The notes below the pieces were generated by a model. It did not search any database, was not told where the DNA came from, and saw nothing but the letters and a program-made list of their open reading frames with translations. This document shows, piece after piece, positions 48,421 to 57,956 of a stretch of 64,000 nt of DNA. Position numbers and translations under genes: made by a program. This stretch comes from CAXRDE01 sp964229355 (lineage in GTDB: Bacteria; Cyanobacteriota; Sericytochromatia; UBA7694): the NCBI GenBank assembly GCA_964229355.1, contig CAXRDE010000004.1, forward strand, positions 1 through 64,000, in the 5' to 3' direction. Position 1 is the first letter of the stretch. Each line of letters opens with the position of its first letter.

Positions 48421-49881
48421 ATGTCCATTCCTCCTACTTCTCCCACATTACCCGGTTTAGGGCAAATCCCCAGTGCGCGCAGTACGCAAGTTCCCGCGGG
48501 AATCACCCCTGGCTTTGACGCTTCAGGCATTACCTCAGGTAGCTCCTTTACGCCGCAAGAGTATGAACGTCTGTTTCAGGCGGTCAACGGTCTGGACTGT
48601 ACGCCGCAAGAAAAACAACGTTTGTTTGGTACCTTGCGCCTCATTCAGTCCATGTCGATTCCGCCAGACGGTACCTTTAGTCCTGAGCAGATGGCCCAAA
48701 TTGAACAGTCGCTTGCGGATGCCACGCCGGGCGTAAAATCCTTTGTGCAAGAAATCAAGAATCAGTTTTTTCCAGGCCAACCCTCAGCACTCTCGAGCCC
48801 TGACCAGGTCTCTCTGGGAAATAATGGGGTCAACACCAGCCCACCACAAGTTGAAGATCGCAGTATGTTGGCCACCTACAAACCCGAAAAAAAGCGCAAC
48901 TTTTTTCAGCGTATTCTCGACGCGATTATGCGTTTGTTTACGGGTAAACCCAAAGACTCCAATGAAGCGGTGTTTCGTCAAGTCTCCAGTTTTGGACCCA
49001 CGGCCCCGCAGGCACAGTTTGGCGGTCAACCTGCCCCAGGACAGGGCGTTCCTACGGGGGGCTATGCGGGTTCCGCAGAGCCTGCGTACGAGATTGATAC
49101 GGACGCCAGTTCCGGCAATAACGGCGAGGTTTACGGCAAGTCCAACTTCCACGATGAGAACAAGTTTGTGCCCACCTTTGCCATCTCGGCTTATCATGAG
49201 TCAGGTGTGATGCGTAAAGAAGATGATCCCTATGCGGTGGGCGGTATTAGCAACCCTAACCGTTCTGGCGATCTTGGGGGCAAGTCGTACGGGCCTTATC
49301 AGTTTGAGTCTTCCACCTATGCCGATGGCAGCATCAGTCGCAACCCCCAGGGCAGCACGCTGGCACGATTTATCAATGATCCCAGCAACCCCTATGGGCC
49401 ACAGCTGAAGGCAGCTGCGCAACAACACGGTCTGGCCAGCGCGCAGTTCGATGCGGTGTGGAAGCAATTAGCAGCCAGCGATAACAAAGCCTTTGGTCAG
49501 GCACAAGAGCAATTTATGTTGAAGGAAACCCAGGGTCAGGCGCAAAACTTCTTTAATTTGGCAGGCCTGGGACCTGAGGTGCAGCAGAACGCAGCCATGC
49601 GAGATCTGGTGATTGGCACGGTAAACCAGGTGGGCGGGCTGGCCGAGCAGGCAGCAATACACCTCAAACAAAAAGCCACAGAATTGGGACGTCCCCTAAG
49701 TACCAAAGAAGCGGCCAATCTTTTGATTGACTTCAAACGGGCAAATATTCCCAACTGGTTTCGTTCTTCTCCTGGCGCCCATCAGGGTGTAGCCAATCGC
49801 TACGCTGACGAAAAACAGCATGTGAACACCAGTCTGGCCTTCGTCGATACCCCGGTGTCGGAGACGACCCAAACGGTTTAA
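48421..49881 (+). CDS. Signal-less putative lysozyme/chitosanase-like wall hydrolase
   Basis: 486 residues from the ATG at 48421 (GAGGTG 6 nt upstream). Residues 1-45 are Pro/Ser/Thr-rich. A helical segment follows (45-120), then a basic amphipathic helix KRNFFQRILDAIMRLFTG (158-175) and a Gly/Pro/Gln linker (185-225). The C-terminal domain (about 240-470) has AYHESG with Glu260 as probable catalytic acid and DLGGKSYGPYQFES (284-297). That pattern is seen in phage-type and VgrG-linked lysozyme or chitosanase-like domains. No export signal. It resembles the protein at 45648-46913 in style, including an FF..I...F helix. Enzymatic role inferred. Confidence 0.65.
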   Translation: MSIPPTSPTLPGLGQIPSARSTQVPAGITPGFDASGITSGSSFTPQEYERLFQAVNGLDCTPQEKQRLFGTLRLIQSMSIPPDGTFSPEQMAQIEQSLADATPGVKSFVQEIKNQFFPGQPSALSSPDQVSLGNNGVNTSPPQVEDRSMLATYKPEKKRNFFQRILDAIMRLFTGKPKDSNEAVFRQVSSFGPTAPQAQFGGQPAPGQGVPTGGYAGSAEPAYEIDTDASSGNNGEVYGKSNFHDENKFVPTFAISAYHESGVMRKEDDPYAVGGISNPNRSGDLGGKSYGPYQFESSTYADGSISRNPQGSTLARFINDPSNPYGPQLKAAAQQHGLASAQFDAVWKQLAASDNKAFGQAQEQFMLKETQGQAQNFFNLAGLGPEVQQNAAMRDLVIGTVNQVGGLAEQAAIHLKQKATELGRPLSTKEAANLLIDFKRANIPNWFRSSPGAHQGVANRYADEKQHVNTSLAFVDTPVSETTQTV

Positions 49882-49887
49882 AAGGGT

Positions 49888-51549
49888 TTAGGCGCTTTTG
49901 CGACGGCGAAGGCCTTCGCCGAGCAGAATCAAGCAGAAGCCCGGAATGAGGGGCCAGTCTCCCCAGCGGGTGTACAGGGTCAGGGGCTGATTTTGCAAGG
50001 CGGCCCGTGAAATACCCTGAGACAGAGAGGTCTGTTCTAAAGGAAGGCTTTGCTTTAAAATGCGCCCGTAGGGGTCAATAAAGGCAGAAATGCCCGTGTT
50101 GCCGGCTCGGGCCAAATAACGCTGGTTTTCGAGACTGCGCAGTACGGCATGACCCAAATGCTGGTACAGGGCGATGGCGTCGCGATACCAGCCGTCATTG
50201 GTAATCACCACCAGCAGGTCTGCTCCGGCTTTGACTGAGCTGCGAGACACCTCAGGGTACACCGACTCAAAACAAATTTGGGTGCCCACTTTACCAAAGG
50301 CGGTGTCAAAGAGCGCTGGGCTGCTGCCGGCCGCGGTGTCGCTGTTCATGGGGTTGAGCTTTTTCACCAGTGCACCCACCGCAGGAATCGATTCTAAGGT
50401 GTTGCGGTACGGAAAAAACTCGCCAAAAGGCACCAACTGGCGTTTGTAATACCAGCTTTGCAATTGACCTGACGGATTATACAGTGCCGCCGCGTTATAA
50501 ATGGGGCTTTCGCCACGTATTTCTTGATCAAAGGCACCTGAAATAAAATAACCGTTGGTCCGCTGAGCCAGTTGCCCAAAGGCTTGATCGTACATGCCAA
50601 TATGGCGCAAGACGATGGGCAAAGCGGACTCGGGCCAAATCACCAGATCCAGCTTGTCTTGCGGGCTTTGCTGCAAGGCCAATTGGGTCTCTTTGCTGTA
50701 AACACCGAAAATGTCTGCAATGTTTTTCCAGTATTCTTCGTTCGTGGACCATTTTTGACCCTGGGGTATATTGCCCTGCACCACGGTCACCTCGACGGGA
50801 TCCTCGGCTTCGGTCACGGGGTGGGTGTTTAAGCGATTGTACCCATAGAGTAAAAGCACGCTGATTGTGCCTAAAACACTGAGCCCCGAGCGAAACCCGG
50901 GATATTTCCAATAGGGTTTGGGCTCTGGGTCTGGACCAAAAGCCAGTACAAAACGGGCCAGCGCCGCGTTGAGCGCAAGAATCAACGCGCCAATGACCAA
51001 TTGCCCCGTGTGGGGCACAATCTGTAAAAGCCACAGGTTCTGATACTGCGACATGGCCAGTCGCGCCCAGGGTAAAGACATTTGCCCCATGGCCTGCACC
51101 GACTCCATAAACATCCATAAAATAGCCGGGTAAACCACTCGCAGGACACCCTGGGGCTTGAGTGCACCCAGTACCAGCCCATAGAGCAGGCTCCACAAGG
51201 ACACAAACAACGAAATCCCAAAAATACCGCCGTACACAATCAGCAGGCTGGTGCTATTGTCTACACCGGGCAGCCAGGTTAACGGATGCAGTTCTTTGAG
51301 CCAGTGAATAATGCCGATGTAAAAAGAAGCCCCAAAGAGCCAGCTGTAAAAGCCTGAGCGTCTGGCTAAGGCCCAACGTCCGGCTTCCGGGTGTGTTTCC
51401 TGGTGACGAAAAAGCACATACAACCAGGGTACAAAGCTGATCCAAACCAGCCAATCGGTGGAGTGGGTGGAAAAAGCCAGGGCACTCAGCAGTCCTGAGG
51501 TGATACACAGCAGGCTTTGGCGTAAATGGTGTTGTTGGGCGGCTTGCAT
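49888..51549 (-). CDS. lnt: Apolipoprotein N-acyltransferase
   Basis: 553 residues: N-terminal membrane helices, then a nitrilase-like domain. The catalytic triad is visible: Glu in VIWPESALP, Lys in YYKRQLVPFGEFFPYRN, Cys in QICFESVYPE. Adds the third acyl chain to lipoproteins at the inner membrane, consistent with the several lipoproteins here and a diderm cell. TAATG junction with the RNase J fusion gene. Third gene of dapA-rnj-lnt. Confidence 0.94.
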   Translation of the reverse strand: MQAAQQHHLRQSLLCITSGLLSALAFSTHSTDWLVWISFVPWLYVLFRHQETHPEAGRWALARRSGFYSWLFGASFYIGIIHWLKELHPLTWLPGVDNSTSLLIVYGGIFGISLFVSLWSLLYGLVLGALKPQGVLRVVYPAILWMFMESVQAMGQMSLPWARLAMSQYQNLWLLQIVPHTGQLVIGALILALNAALARFVLAFGPDPEPKPYWKYPGFRSGLSVLGTISVLLLYGYNRLNTHPVTEAEDPVEVTVVQGNIPQGQKWSTNEEYWKNIADIFGVYSKETQLALQQSPQDKLDLVIWPESALPIVLRHIGMYDQAFGQLAQRTNGYFISGAFDQEIRGESPIYNAAALYNPSGQLQSWYYKRQLVPFGEFFPYRNTLESIPAVGALVKKLNPMNSDTAAGSSPALFDTAFGKVGTQICFESVYPEVSRSSVKAGADLLVVITNDGWYRDAIALYQHLGHAVLRSLENQRYLARAGNTGISAFIDPYGRILKQSLPLEQTSLSQGISRAALQNQPLTLYTRWGDWPLIPGFCLILLGEGLRRRKSA

Positions 51550-54275
51550 TATTGAAATAGATGACCGTACAGCTTTCTAATAAAAGGCGCGATTTTTTCA
51601 GCGTCATCCTGGGTTTTGACGGGCAAGAAACGGGTTTCGCGTTCGACCCGTAAGCATTGAATACTGAGATCCCGACTGAGGTCTCCGGCGAGCCGTTCAA
51701 ATTGTAAGACGCTTTCGCCATCTACTTCTTTTTTGACCACATACCAGGGCAGATCAAATTCTTGCAGCAAGGCCTCTGCCGAGAAAATGTACGAGGCGGT
51801 GTTAAAGACATCAATGCTGTCTTGATCAAAGGATTCGGGGAATAAAAAGCCTTCCACCAGTTGCAGGCGGCCATTCACCTCTGCTGGCGCGCCCCCTTTG
51901 TCACCGGGATCCTTATCAGCCACTTCAATGGTCATTTGTTTTTTGCTGTCTATATGCTGCCCCAGAATGGCGGGCTCAAAGGTGGCGCCTAAGTTATCGA
52001 TGTTTGAAAACAGTAGGTATTTGCCGTGATTTTTAATGAACTTCTGTAACAGTTGGCTTTCGCGGAAGGCGAAGGGAAAGTCGCCGTGACCTGAGGTGGC
52101 ACAGTCTATCTGACCGTCTACTTTACGCACGACCCCTTCAGCACTAATGCGCGGCAGTTTAAACTGTTGGAACACGTGAATGCTTTCAGCATGGCCAAAG
52201 TAATTGTGCTCCGTTAAAAATTTGAGAATGGGCTCGTGGGTGTGAAAAGAGGTCATCAAATAGAGGGGGATGCCCGCGCCGCACAGGGCTCTTACTTTGA
52301 GCTCCAAAAAGGTGATGTCTTCTAAAATGGGGAACAGAGCTTTGGCTTCGGGGTATTGGAAGCGGGTGGCCATGCCACCGGCCAGCACCACCGCTGCCAC
52401 TTCACCGTTGGCCACCGCCTGTTTGCCGATCTGTTTCAGCTGGTTGTATTCTCCATGGCCGAGTTGAGCCATGTCTTTGATTTCACTGGCCCGTGGTGGC
52501 GTAACGTTAGCCTGAAGGCGAATTTTATCGGGGCTCAAATCTCCAGCCTGGTATTTTTGTAACAGTTCCTGAAACAGGGCTTTGTTCATTTTCGCAGCTC
52601 CCAGTTGGTTCACCAGAGGTACAATCACCGGACGGCGCTGGCTTTCCTGGTAAATAATGCGGCTGAGGTGGTCACTGACCCAGTTTTCGCACTGTTCAAG
52701 GGTCACCTCGCGGTCTTGCTTATACCATTTGTCCCACTGTTTTTGCAGGGCCTGGCGCAGCTGTTCGGCCATTTCCTCGTGGAAGTTTTCCATTTGATCT
52801 TCTAATGGGAAGCCGCGGCTGGTGATTTTAGGCTGCAAAGCAGGAGCGCCCAGTTCATCAAAGGTAACGGACACCATAATGACGCCTTGCTTGACCAGAC
52901 GGTGGCGTTCTTTGAGTTCTTTTTTCTCTAAATATCCCGCCCCTCGGCCTGAAATCATGGCATATCCCGAAGGGATTTTTCCCGTGATTTCTGCTTTGTC
53001 GGGACCCAGGGCGAGCCGTTCGCCAATATCCAGTAGAAAAATATGTTCATCGGTCATGCCGGTGGCTTTGGCGAGGCGTCCGTGGGCTTCCATTTGGCGA
53101 TACTCACCGTGGGTGGGCACAAAGTATTTTGGCTTGGTCAGGTTGAGCATGAGTTTTAGCTCTTCCTGGCTGGCGTGCCCTGAAGCGTGTAAGCCCCGGC
53201 GGGACTCGTACATCACGTGAGCTCCTCGCTCCACCAGACGATTAATATTGCCATAAATGGACTTTTCGTTGCCGGGAATAGGGGTGGAGGACATAATAAT
53301 GGTATCCCCCGCTTGAATTTCCACATGGTGATGCCGACCCGTGGCCATACGGCTCAGGGCGGCCATTGGCTCGCCCTGGGCACCGGTGGTCAAAATGGCC
53401 ACCTTTTCATCGGGATAATTTTTGATTTCCTCGGCATCAATCAGGGTGCCGGGCGGATAGTTTAAATACCCCATTTGATGGGCAATTTCGGTATTGCGTT
53501 TCATGCTGTGGCCCACAAAGGCAATGTGGCGATCAAACTCGACACAGCGGTTGACAATTTGCTGAATGCGGTGCAGGCTTGAGGCAAAGGTGGCTACAAT
53601 GAGGCGGCCTTTGGCCTGTAAAAAGGCCAAACGAAAATTTTCGGCCACGTCGTGTTCTGACACCGTATGGCCAGGTGTGGTGGCATTGGTGCTGTCAGAG
53701 ACCAATAGCAGTACACCGTCTTCACCCAGTTGGGCAAACTTAAAATAATCGGTGGGCTGCTGATCAATGGGGGTGGGATCCATTTTAAAGTCGCCGGTAA
53801 AGACAATGGCGCCATGTTCGGTGTGTACGGCCAGTCCCAAAGCCCCTGAAATGCTGTGGCACACGTGAATAAACTCCACTTCAAAAGGCCCAATGTGCAG
53901 GTGGCTGCGACCGGCGATGGATTGGAGCTTGTCTTTGTAATTGCCGTCGATTTTGGTAATGCGTTCTGCCAAAAGGCCCAGGGTGAGTTCTGAGGCATAA
54001 ATGGGCGGGCAGTCGTCGAGATCTTCGAGCAAATAGGTTAAGCAGCCCACATGGTCTTCATGGGCATGGGTGAGTACAATGCCTTTAAAATGCGCTTGAT
54101 TTTGAATGACATAGTCATAGTCGGGCAGGATGTAATTCACGCCGTACATGTCATCATCAGGAAACTTGAGTCCTGCGTCGATCATTAAGAAGTCGTCACC
54201 GCGAAACACCAGCCACATGTTTTTGCCGATTTCGCGCAGGCCCCCCAGCGCTGCGACACTGTATTCTTGAGTCAT
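51549..54275 (-). CDS. RNase J fused to a UDP-glucose pyrophosphorylase-like domain
   Basis: 908 residues. Residues 1 to about 555 are a complete RNase J: HAHEDH (70-75), VSDSTNA, TTGAQGEPMAAL, ASGHASQEEL and PTHGEYRQM, ending near RRPVIVPLV. Normal bacterial RNase J is about 550-600 residues, so the extra 350 are unusual. Residues about 560-620 link to a UDPGP-type nucleotidyltransferase: LAGGMATRF (631-639), PEAKALFPI, MTSFHTHEPI, SGHGDFPFAF (728-737) and SNIDNLGATF (757-766). It may both process RNA and activate or sense sugar-1-phosphates. One open frame, no stop at the junction. Overlaps dapA by 4 nt. Confidence 0.9.
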   Translation of the reverse strand: MTQEYSVAALGGLREIGKNMWLVFRGDDFLMIDAGLKFPDDDMYGVNYILPDYDYVIQNQAHFKGIVLTHAHEDHVGCLTYLLEDLDDCPPIYASELTLGLLAERITKIDGNYKDKLQSIAGRSHLHIGPFEVEFIHVCHSISGALGLAVHTEHGAIVFTGDFKMDPTPIDQQPTDYFKFAQLGEDGVLLLVSDSTNATTPGHTVSEHDVAENFRLAFLQAKGRLIVATFASSLHRIQQIVNRCVEFDRHIAFVGHSMKRNTEIAHQMGYLNYPPGTLIDAEEIKNYPDEKVAILTTGAQGEPMAALSRMATGRHHHVEIQAGDTIIMSSTPIPGNEKSIYGNINRLVERGAHVMYESRRGLHASGHASQEELKLMLNLTKPKYFVPTHGEYRQMEAHGRLAKATGMTDEHIFLLDIGERLALGPDKAEITGKIPSGYAMISGRGAGYLEKKELKERHRLVKQGVIMVSVTFDELGAPALQPKITSRGFPLEDQMENFHEEMAEQLRQALQKQWDKWYKQDREVTLEQCENWVSDHLSRIIYQESQRRPVIVPLVNQLGAAKMNKALFQELLQKYQAGDLSPDKIRLQANVTPPRASEIKDMAQLGHGEYNQLKQIGKQAVANGEVAAVVLAGGMATRFQYPEAKALFPILEDITFLELKVRALCGAGIPLYLMTSFHTHEPILKFLTEHNYFGHAESIHVFQQFKLPRISAEGVVRKVDGQIDCATSGHGDFPFAFRESQLLQKFIKNHGKYLLFSNIDNLGATFEPAILGQHIDSKKQMTIEVADKDPGDKGGAPAEVNGRLQLVEGFLFPESFDQDSIDVFNTASYIFSAEALLQEFDLPWYVVKKEVDGESVLQFERLAGDLSRDLSIQCLRVERETRFLPVKTQDDAEKIAPFIRKLYGHLFQ

Positions 54276-55183
54276 AATTTTACCGTTTTGAGTTTTTCTT
54301 GTGTTGTTTCTAAGATAGCAGACAAATCTGCCCGTAAGGAGTCATTGAGGGGCTGTAAAGGCAGGCGTAGCCCCCCGGTCTGAAGGCCCATTTGCGCCAG
54401 TGCGGCTTTGGTGGGTGCCGGACTGGGCGCACAAAAGAGCGCTTGTACCAGCGGTAATAGTGTTTCGTGGAGGGTGCGCGCCTGATCGATGTGTCCTGCA
54501 AAAAAGGCCTGGACCATGGCTTGTACCGCGTCACCGGCCACGTGACTCACCACAGAGACCACGCCCTGCGCTCCCAGGCTCAGCATGGGCAAGGTGAGCG
54601 GGTCGTCACCACTGTAGATGCAAAAGCTGTCTCCCAGGCGGCGGTGGGCTTCAGAAATGGCCACCAGGTCTCCGCTGCTGTCTTTAAGGGCGACAATACG
54701 CGGGTGTTGCGCCAGCTCACACAAGGCGTCCACGCCCAGGTTCACGCCGGTGCGTCCGGGATGATTGTATAGAATAATGGGGAGATGGACTGCATCCGCC
54801 ACGGCGGTAAAGTGAGTGACCAGATCGGCCTGCGAGGGCTTGTTATAGTAGGGGTTTACTACGAGCAAGCCTTGCACACCCAGAGCTTCTGCCCTTTGAG
54901 ACAACGCGATGGTTTCGCGGGTGCTATAAGAGCCTGTGCCCGCAATAACCGGCGCACGACCGCGCACATGGCTTAAGGTTTCACGAAAAAGCTGTTCTTT
55001 TTCGGAGGTGTTCAGGGTGGGGGCTTCACCGGTGGTGCCGCTTACCACCAGGGCATCGCTCCCGTGGGCGAGTAAATGGTCAATCAGCAAATGCAATTGT
55101 GAGATATCGAGGGCTTCGTTGCTATCGAAGGGTGTGACCATAGCGGTGAGCACCCTGCCGAAAGGGGCTAAATTGTGGGACAT
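54272..55183 (-). CDS. dapA: 4-hydroxy-tetrahydrodipicolinate synthase
   Basis: 303 residues. Condenses pyruvate with aspartate semialdehyde in lysine/diaminopimelate synthesis. Thr-Thr in VSGTTGEAPTLN, Tyr in IILYNHPGRTG and Schiff-base Lys in IVALKDSSGD are present. First gene of dapA-rnj-lnt; dapA next to an RNase J gene also occurs in Bacillus subtilis. A TGCTAAACT box (55212-55220 region, minus) may be the promoter. Confidence 0.95.
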   Translation of the reverse strand: MSHNLAPFGRVLTAMVTPFDSNEALDISQLHLLIDHLLAHGSDALVVSGTTGEAPTLNTSEKEQLFRETLSHVRGRAPVIAGTGSYSTRETIALSQRAEALGVQGLLVVNPYYNKPSQADLVTHFTAVADAVHLPIILYNHPGRTGVNLGVDALCELAQHPRIVALKDSSGDLVAISEAHRRLGDSFCIYSGDDPLTLPMLSLGAQGVVSVVSHVAGDAVQAMVQAFFAGHIDQARTLHETLLPLVQALFCAPSPAPTKAALAQMGLQTGGLRLPLQPLNDSLRADLSAILETTQEKLKTVKL

Positions 55184-55237
55184 CGGATACAGTTCCTGGA
55201 TTTTTTACTCTAGTTTAGCATGTTGCCAGGGCAATGC

Positions 55238-56482
55238 TTAGACCTTTTGGGGACTGTCTTCTTGCTCTGGCTCTGCTTTTTGCTCCAGGGTCTCACGGTG
55301 ATCTTTGTAGGTTTGCAGCAAGATCCGATAATAATCGAGCAGTTCAGCCACTTTGTATTCAAGGGCTTCTCCTTCATAATCGGCCAGGGTTTCAGCACTG
55401 TATTCGATTTGTGAGAACAGGTGAGATTCCATATGTTCAATATATTGCAGATCGTCCTGGACATCATCCATGCGGGGCCTAAAAAAGTCGCTCAGGTCCA
55501 TATCGTCTTCATCGCGCACGATTTGAATGCCGCGGGCCTCTAAAATGCTGCGCTGTCCCCAGAACTCATTGAGTAAGAAACGCAGGGCCATTAACGAGCC
55601 GTGAGGCAATAAATAGGGGGAGCGCATCACAATATACAGCGCTTCTCGCAGCGAGATAATATCGTTGGCATCGGTTAAGATCAAACTGTTTAAATAAAAG
55701 TTTGTAGAGAGCCTCAGGGTGGGCAAACAGAGGCGCTGAAAGGCTTCCATCAACGCGAAAAAGCCCGCATTGAACACCTGGTTATTGGCCTCCTGGGCCT
55801 CGTCTACACCGCCGTGTAAGCGAAAACCCAACTCCAGCACCGGTAAAAACAGGGTCATAAAGTCCCCCACCTGCGACTGCATGGTGTCAGATAAAGCGAG
55901 ACGTTTACCGTGGTACAGGTTTTGAAAGGCATCATAGCGGCCTGCGAGCAGTTGTTGGGTTTCGGGCAGCAGCTCTTGAGACAGTTCCATCAACAATAAA
56001 CCTGCTCTGAGCAATTGCTGGATATCTTCCACCTGACTGCGCTCAGATTGGTTGTTTTGTTGATCTTCACGGCTGAGCTTTTTGCGGAGATTTTCTTGCT
56101 CTTGATACTGCTGTTGGACAATATTGTCCAGGGTGTCCTGGGCAATAGCCCCCTGATCCACCAGGAGTTGTCCCAGGGGTTTAGCCGCGGGGCCCGCTTG
56201 CATTTGTACCGACAGAGCGGCATGAAGCTGCTCGCGGGTGATGACTTCTTTCTGGATCAGCAATTCACCCAGAGGCTGTTGTATGGCCATGCGGGTTTGC
56301 ATGAATTTTTCAAACTCATCTTCACTTAAAAAACCTTGTTCAATGAGCACCTGGCCCAGAAGTTTGTCGCTGTGCTCTGCCTGTATTTTAAGCGCTGTTT
56401 CCAGCTGTTCCTCGGTAAGTAAACCCGTTTCTACCAGCTGTTGCCCAAGGGGTTTGAGGGTTAAGACAGACATGTTTTGCAT
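55238..56482 (-). CDS. MshEN-like repeat protein with helical C-terminal domain
   Basis: About 414 residues from the ATG at 56482. The first 125 residues hold four repeats of the form LGQ(L/V)L(V/I)E.G.L(T/S)..(Q/E)(L/F)...(L/M), for example PLGQQLVETGLLTEEQLETAL and PLGELLIQKEVITREQLHAAL. A coiled-coil linker (QEQENLRKKLSREDQQNNQ) follows, then a largely helical domain (150-418) with LLPHGSLMALRFLLNEFWGQ and an acidic end. MshEN modules bind c-di-GMP in type II/IV pilus ATPases; key Arg/Leu residues cannot be confirmed by eye here. Possibly a c-di-GMP-responsive effector; pilT is 5 kb away. Confidence 0.65.
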   Translation of the reverse strand: MQNMSVLTLKPLGQQLVETGLLTEEQLETALKIQAEHSDKLLGQVLIEQGFLSEDEFEKFMQTRMAIQQPLGELLIQKEVITREQLHAALSVQMQAGPAAKPLGQLLVDQGAIAQDTLDNIVQQQYQEQENLRKKLSREDQQNNQSERSQVEDIQQLLRAGLLLMELSQELLPETQQLLAGRYDAFQNLYHGKRLALSDTMQSQVGDFMTLFLPVLELGFRLHGGVDEAQEANNQVFNAGFFALMEAFQRLCLPTLRLSTNFYLNSLILTDANDIISLREALYIVMRSPYLLPHGSLMALRFLLNEFWGQRSILEARGIQIVRDEDDMDLSDFFRPRMDDVQDDLQYIEHMESHLFSQIEYSAETLADYEGEALEYKVAELLDYYRILLQTYKDHRETLEQKAEPEQEDSPQKV

Positions 56483-56717
56483 CGAAAATAGCACCTTAAA
56501 GAGAAGATGCTTTTATTATACCGTGTTTGAAAAACAACGCCTAAAAAAATTGCAAGGCTGGGGGGGAGTTATCCCGCTTGCAGGATTCTTTTGGAAAATG
56601 AAATTAGTAAAATTACCTGGCTTGACGAGGTATCAATAACCTCCTATAATGCAAGCATCATTTTTTAAATCACAGCATGTTAACTATTTTAATCTTAAAA
56701 TTTAGGGGTGTTTTCCT

Positions 56718-57929
56718 ATGGCTTTTTACACGCATAAAAAACGGCTTCAACAGGTCGCTTTACTGTTGGCTTTGAACGTAGTTACTAGCGGGTTAGCGGG
56801 GTGCGCTTCCCCTTCACAGGGCCGCCTTGATGCCAGCCCAGAACCCTCCACCGTGGCGCCTGCCCTGTCGGCTGTGGCAACTTCATCCACCGAAAAGCAG
56901 AATGCGGAAAATCCCGAGGCTGCTGCACCTGCACCTGTTTCGAGCCCGCGCAGTAATCGCCGCTTGTTGCCCATGAAAGAAATAAAACCGCTCACTTACG
57001 CTCAGGAAATTGAAGCCTCTTTTCGCACCCTGGGCATTCATGGTCTCGGGGCAACCTTGACCCAGAACTTTTTTTTACAGCTTTCCTTAAAAAGTTTTCT
57101 TGAGAACACTTCGCGGGTGGGCCTTTCCACCGATGCACGTGTGGCGCTGGCAGAACAGGTTATGGATGAATTGAAAAAGGGCATGGTGGCGAGCCTGAAC
57201 TTACATAGTCAGGCCAGTGAGGAAGCCCTGGAACGCGTAAAAAAATTGTCTCCTGCTGCCGAAGTCCAGGCCCAGCACCAGAGCTACATCACCATGCTGG
57301 AGAAGGAGTCCAGGTATATGCGCACCCTGTCTGAGGTGGTGTCAGAAAGTGACCTGAATTTCTTTACCATGAATACACCCGGCGAAAATGTCTGGGAAAC
57401 CCAGGCTCTGGAGCGCAGTCAACTGTCTAAAGCAGAGCTATCGCGCTCCACGGGGGTGAGAACCTTTTTGACAGACCATTGGAAAGTTGCTCATCGGGAT
57501 CTTTTGGGGCCTATCAAAAAACACGACGCCTACACCGCTTTAGAGCATCGCGCCTTCTTTCTGGATCAATCGGTGGATTTGCACTTGCTTTTAAAAGATA
57601 TCGCTGCCTTTTTTATTCAGAAGCCTGATGCCAGCGTGCTTTCGCAAAAAGAAAACCTGTTGCTTGAGAAGGTGCAGAACATGGGAGGCATCCAGCCTGT
57701 AGACAGCGACTTAGAAGCCCATTATGCCCTTTACGATTGGACCGTGGCCTCTCATGAACTGGTGAAGCAAATTAAGGCGTATGCGGCGTCCCATCAGGAC
57801 ACTGAAGCGGTCTTCAATTTGACCACTGCGGCGCAGAACCCTGAACTTTCAAAAGCGCTGTCCTATTGGCTCGTGTGTTATTTTAATGCCAACGGCACTG
57901 TTCCTGAGGTGTATATTCCTGAAAAATAG
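56718..57929 (+). CDS. Hypothetical lipoprotein
   Basis: 403 residues. Lipobox SGLAGC near residue 28, then a Ser/Pro/Ala-rich linker and a mostly helical domain from about 90 (IEASFRTLGIHGLGATLTQNF, LKDIAAFFIQKPDASVL). AGGGG lies 9 nt before the ATG. Followed by the helicase gene after 27 bp. No family recognised. Confidence 0.7.
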   Translation: MAFYTHKKRLQQVALLLALNVVTSGLAGCASPSQGRLDASPEPSTVAPALSAVATSSTEKQNAENPEAAAPAPVSSPRSNRRLLPMKEIKPLTYAQEIEASFRTLGIHGLGATLTQNFFLQLSLKSFLENTSRVGLSTDARVALAEQVMDELKKGMVASLNLHSQASEEALERVKKLSPAAEVQAQHQSYITMLEKESRYMRTLSEVVSESDLNFFTMNTPGENVWETQALERSQLSKAELSRSTGVRTFLTDHWKVAHRDLLGPIKKHDAYTALEHRAFFLDQSVDLHLLLKDIAAFFIQKPDASVLSQKENLLLEKVQNMGGIQPVDSDLEAHYALYDWTVASHELVKQIKAYAASHQDTEAVFNLTTAAQNPELSKALSYWLVCYFNANGTVPEVYIPEK

Positions 57930-57956
57930 CTGTTAAGCTGGTAAACTGGGTGATGT

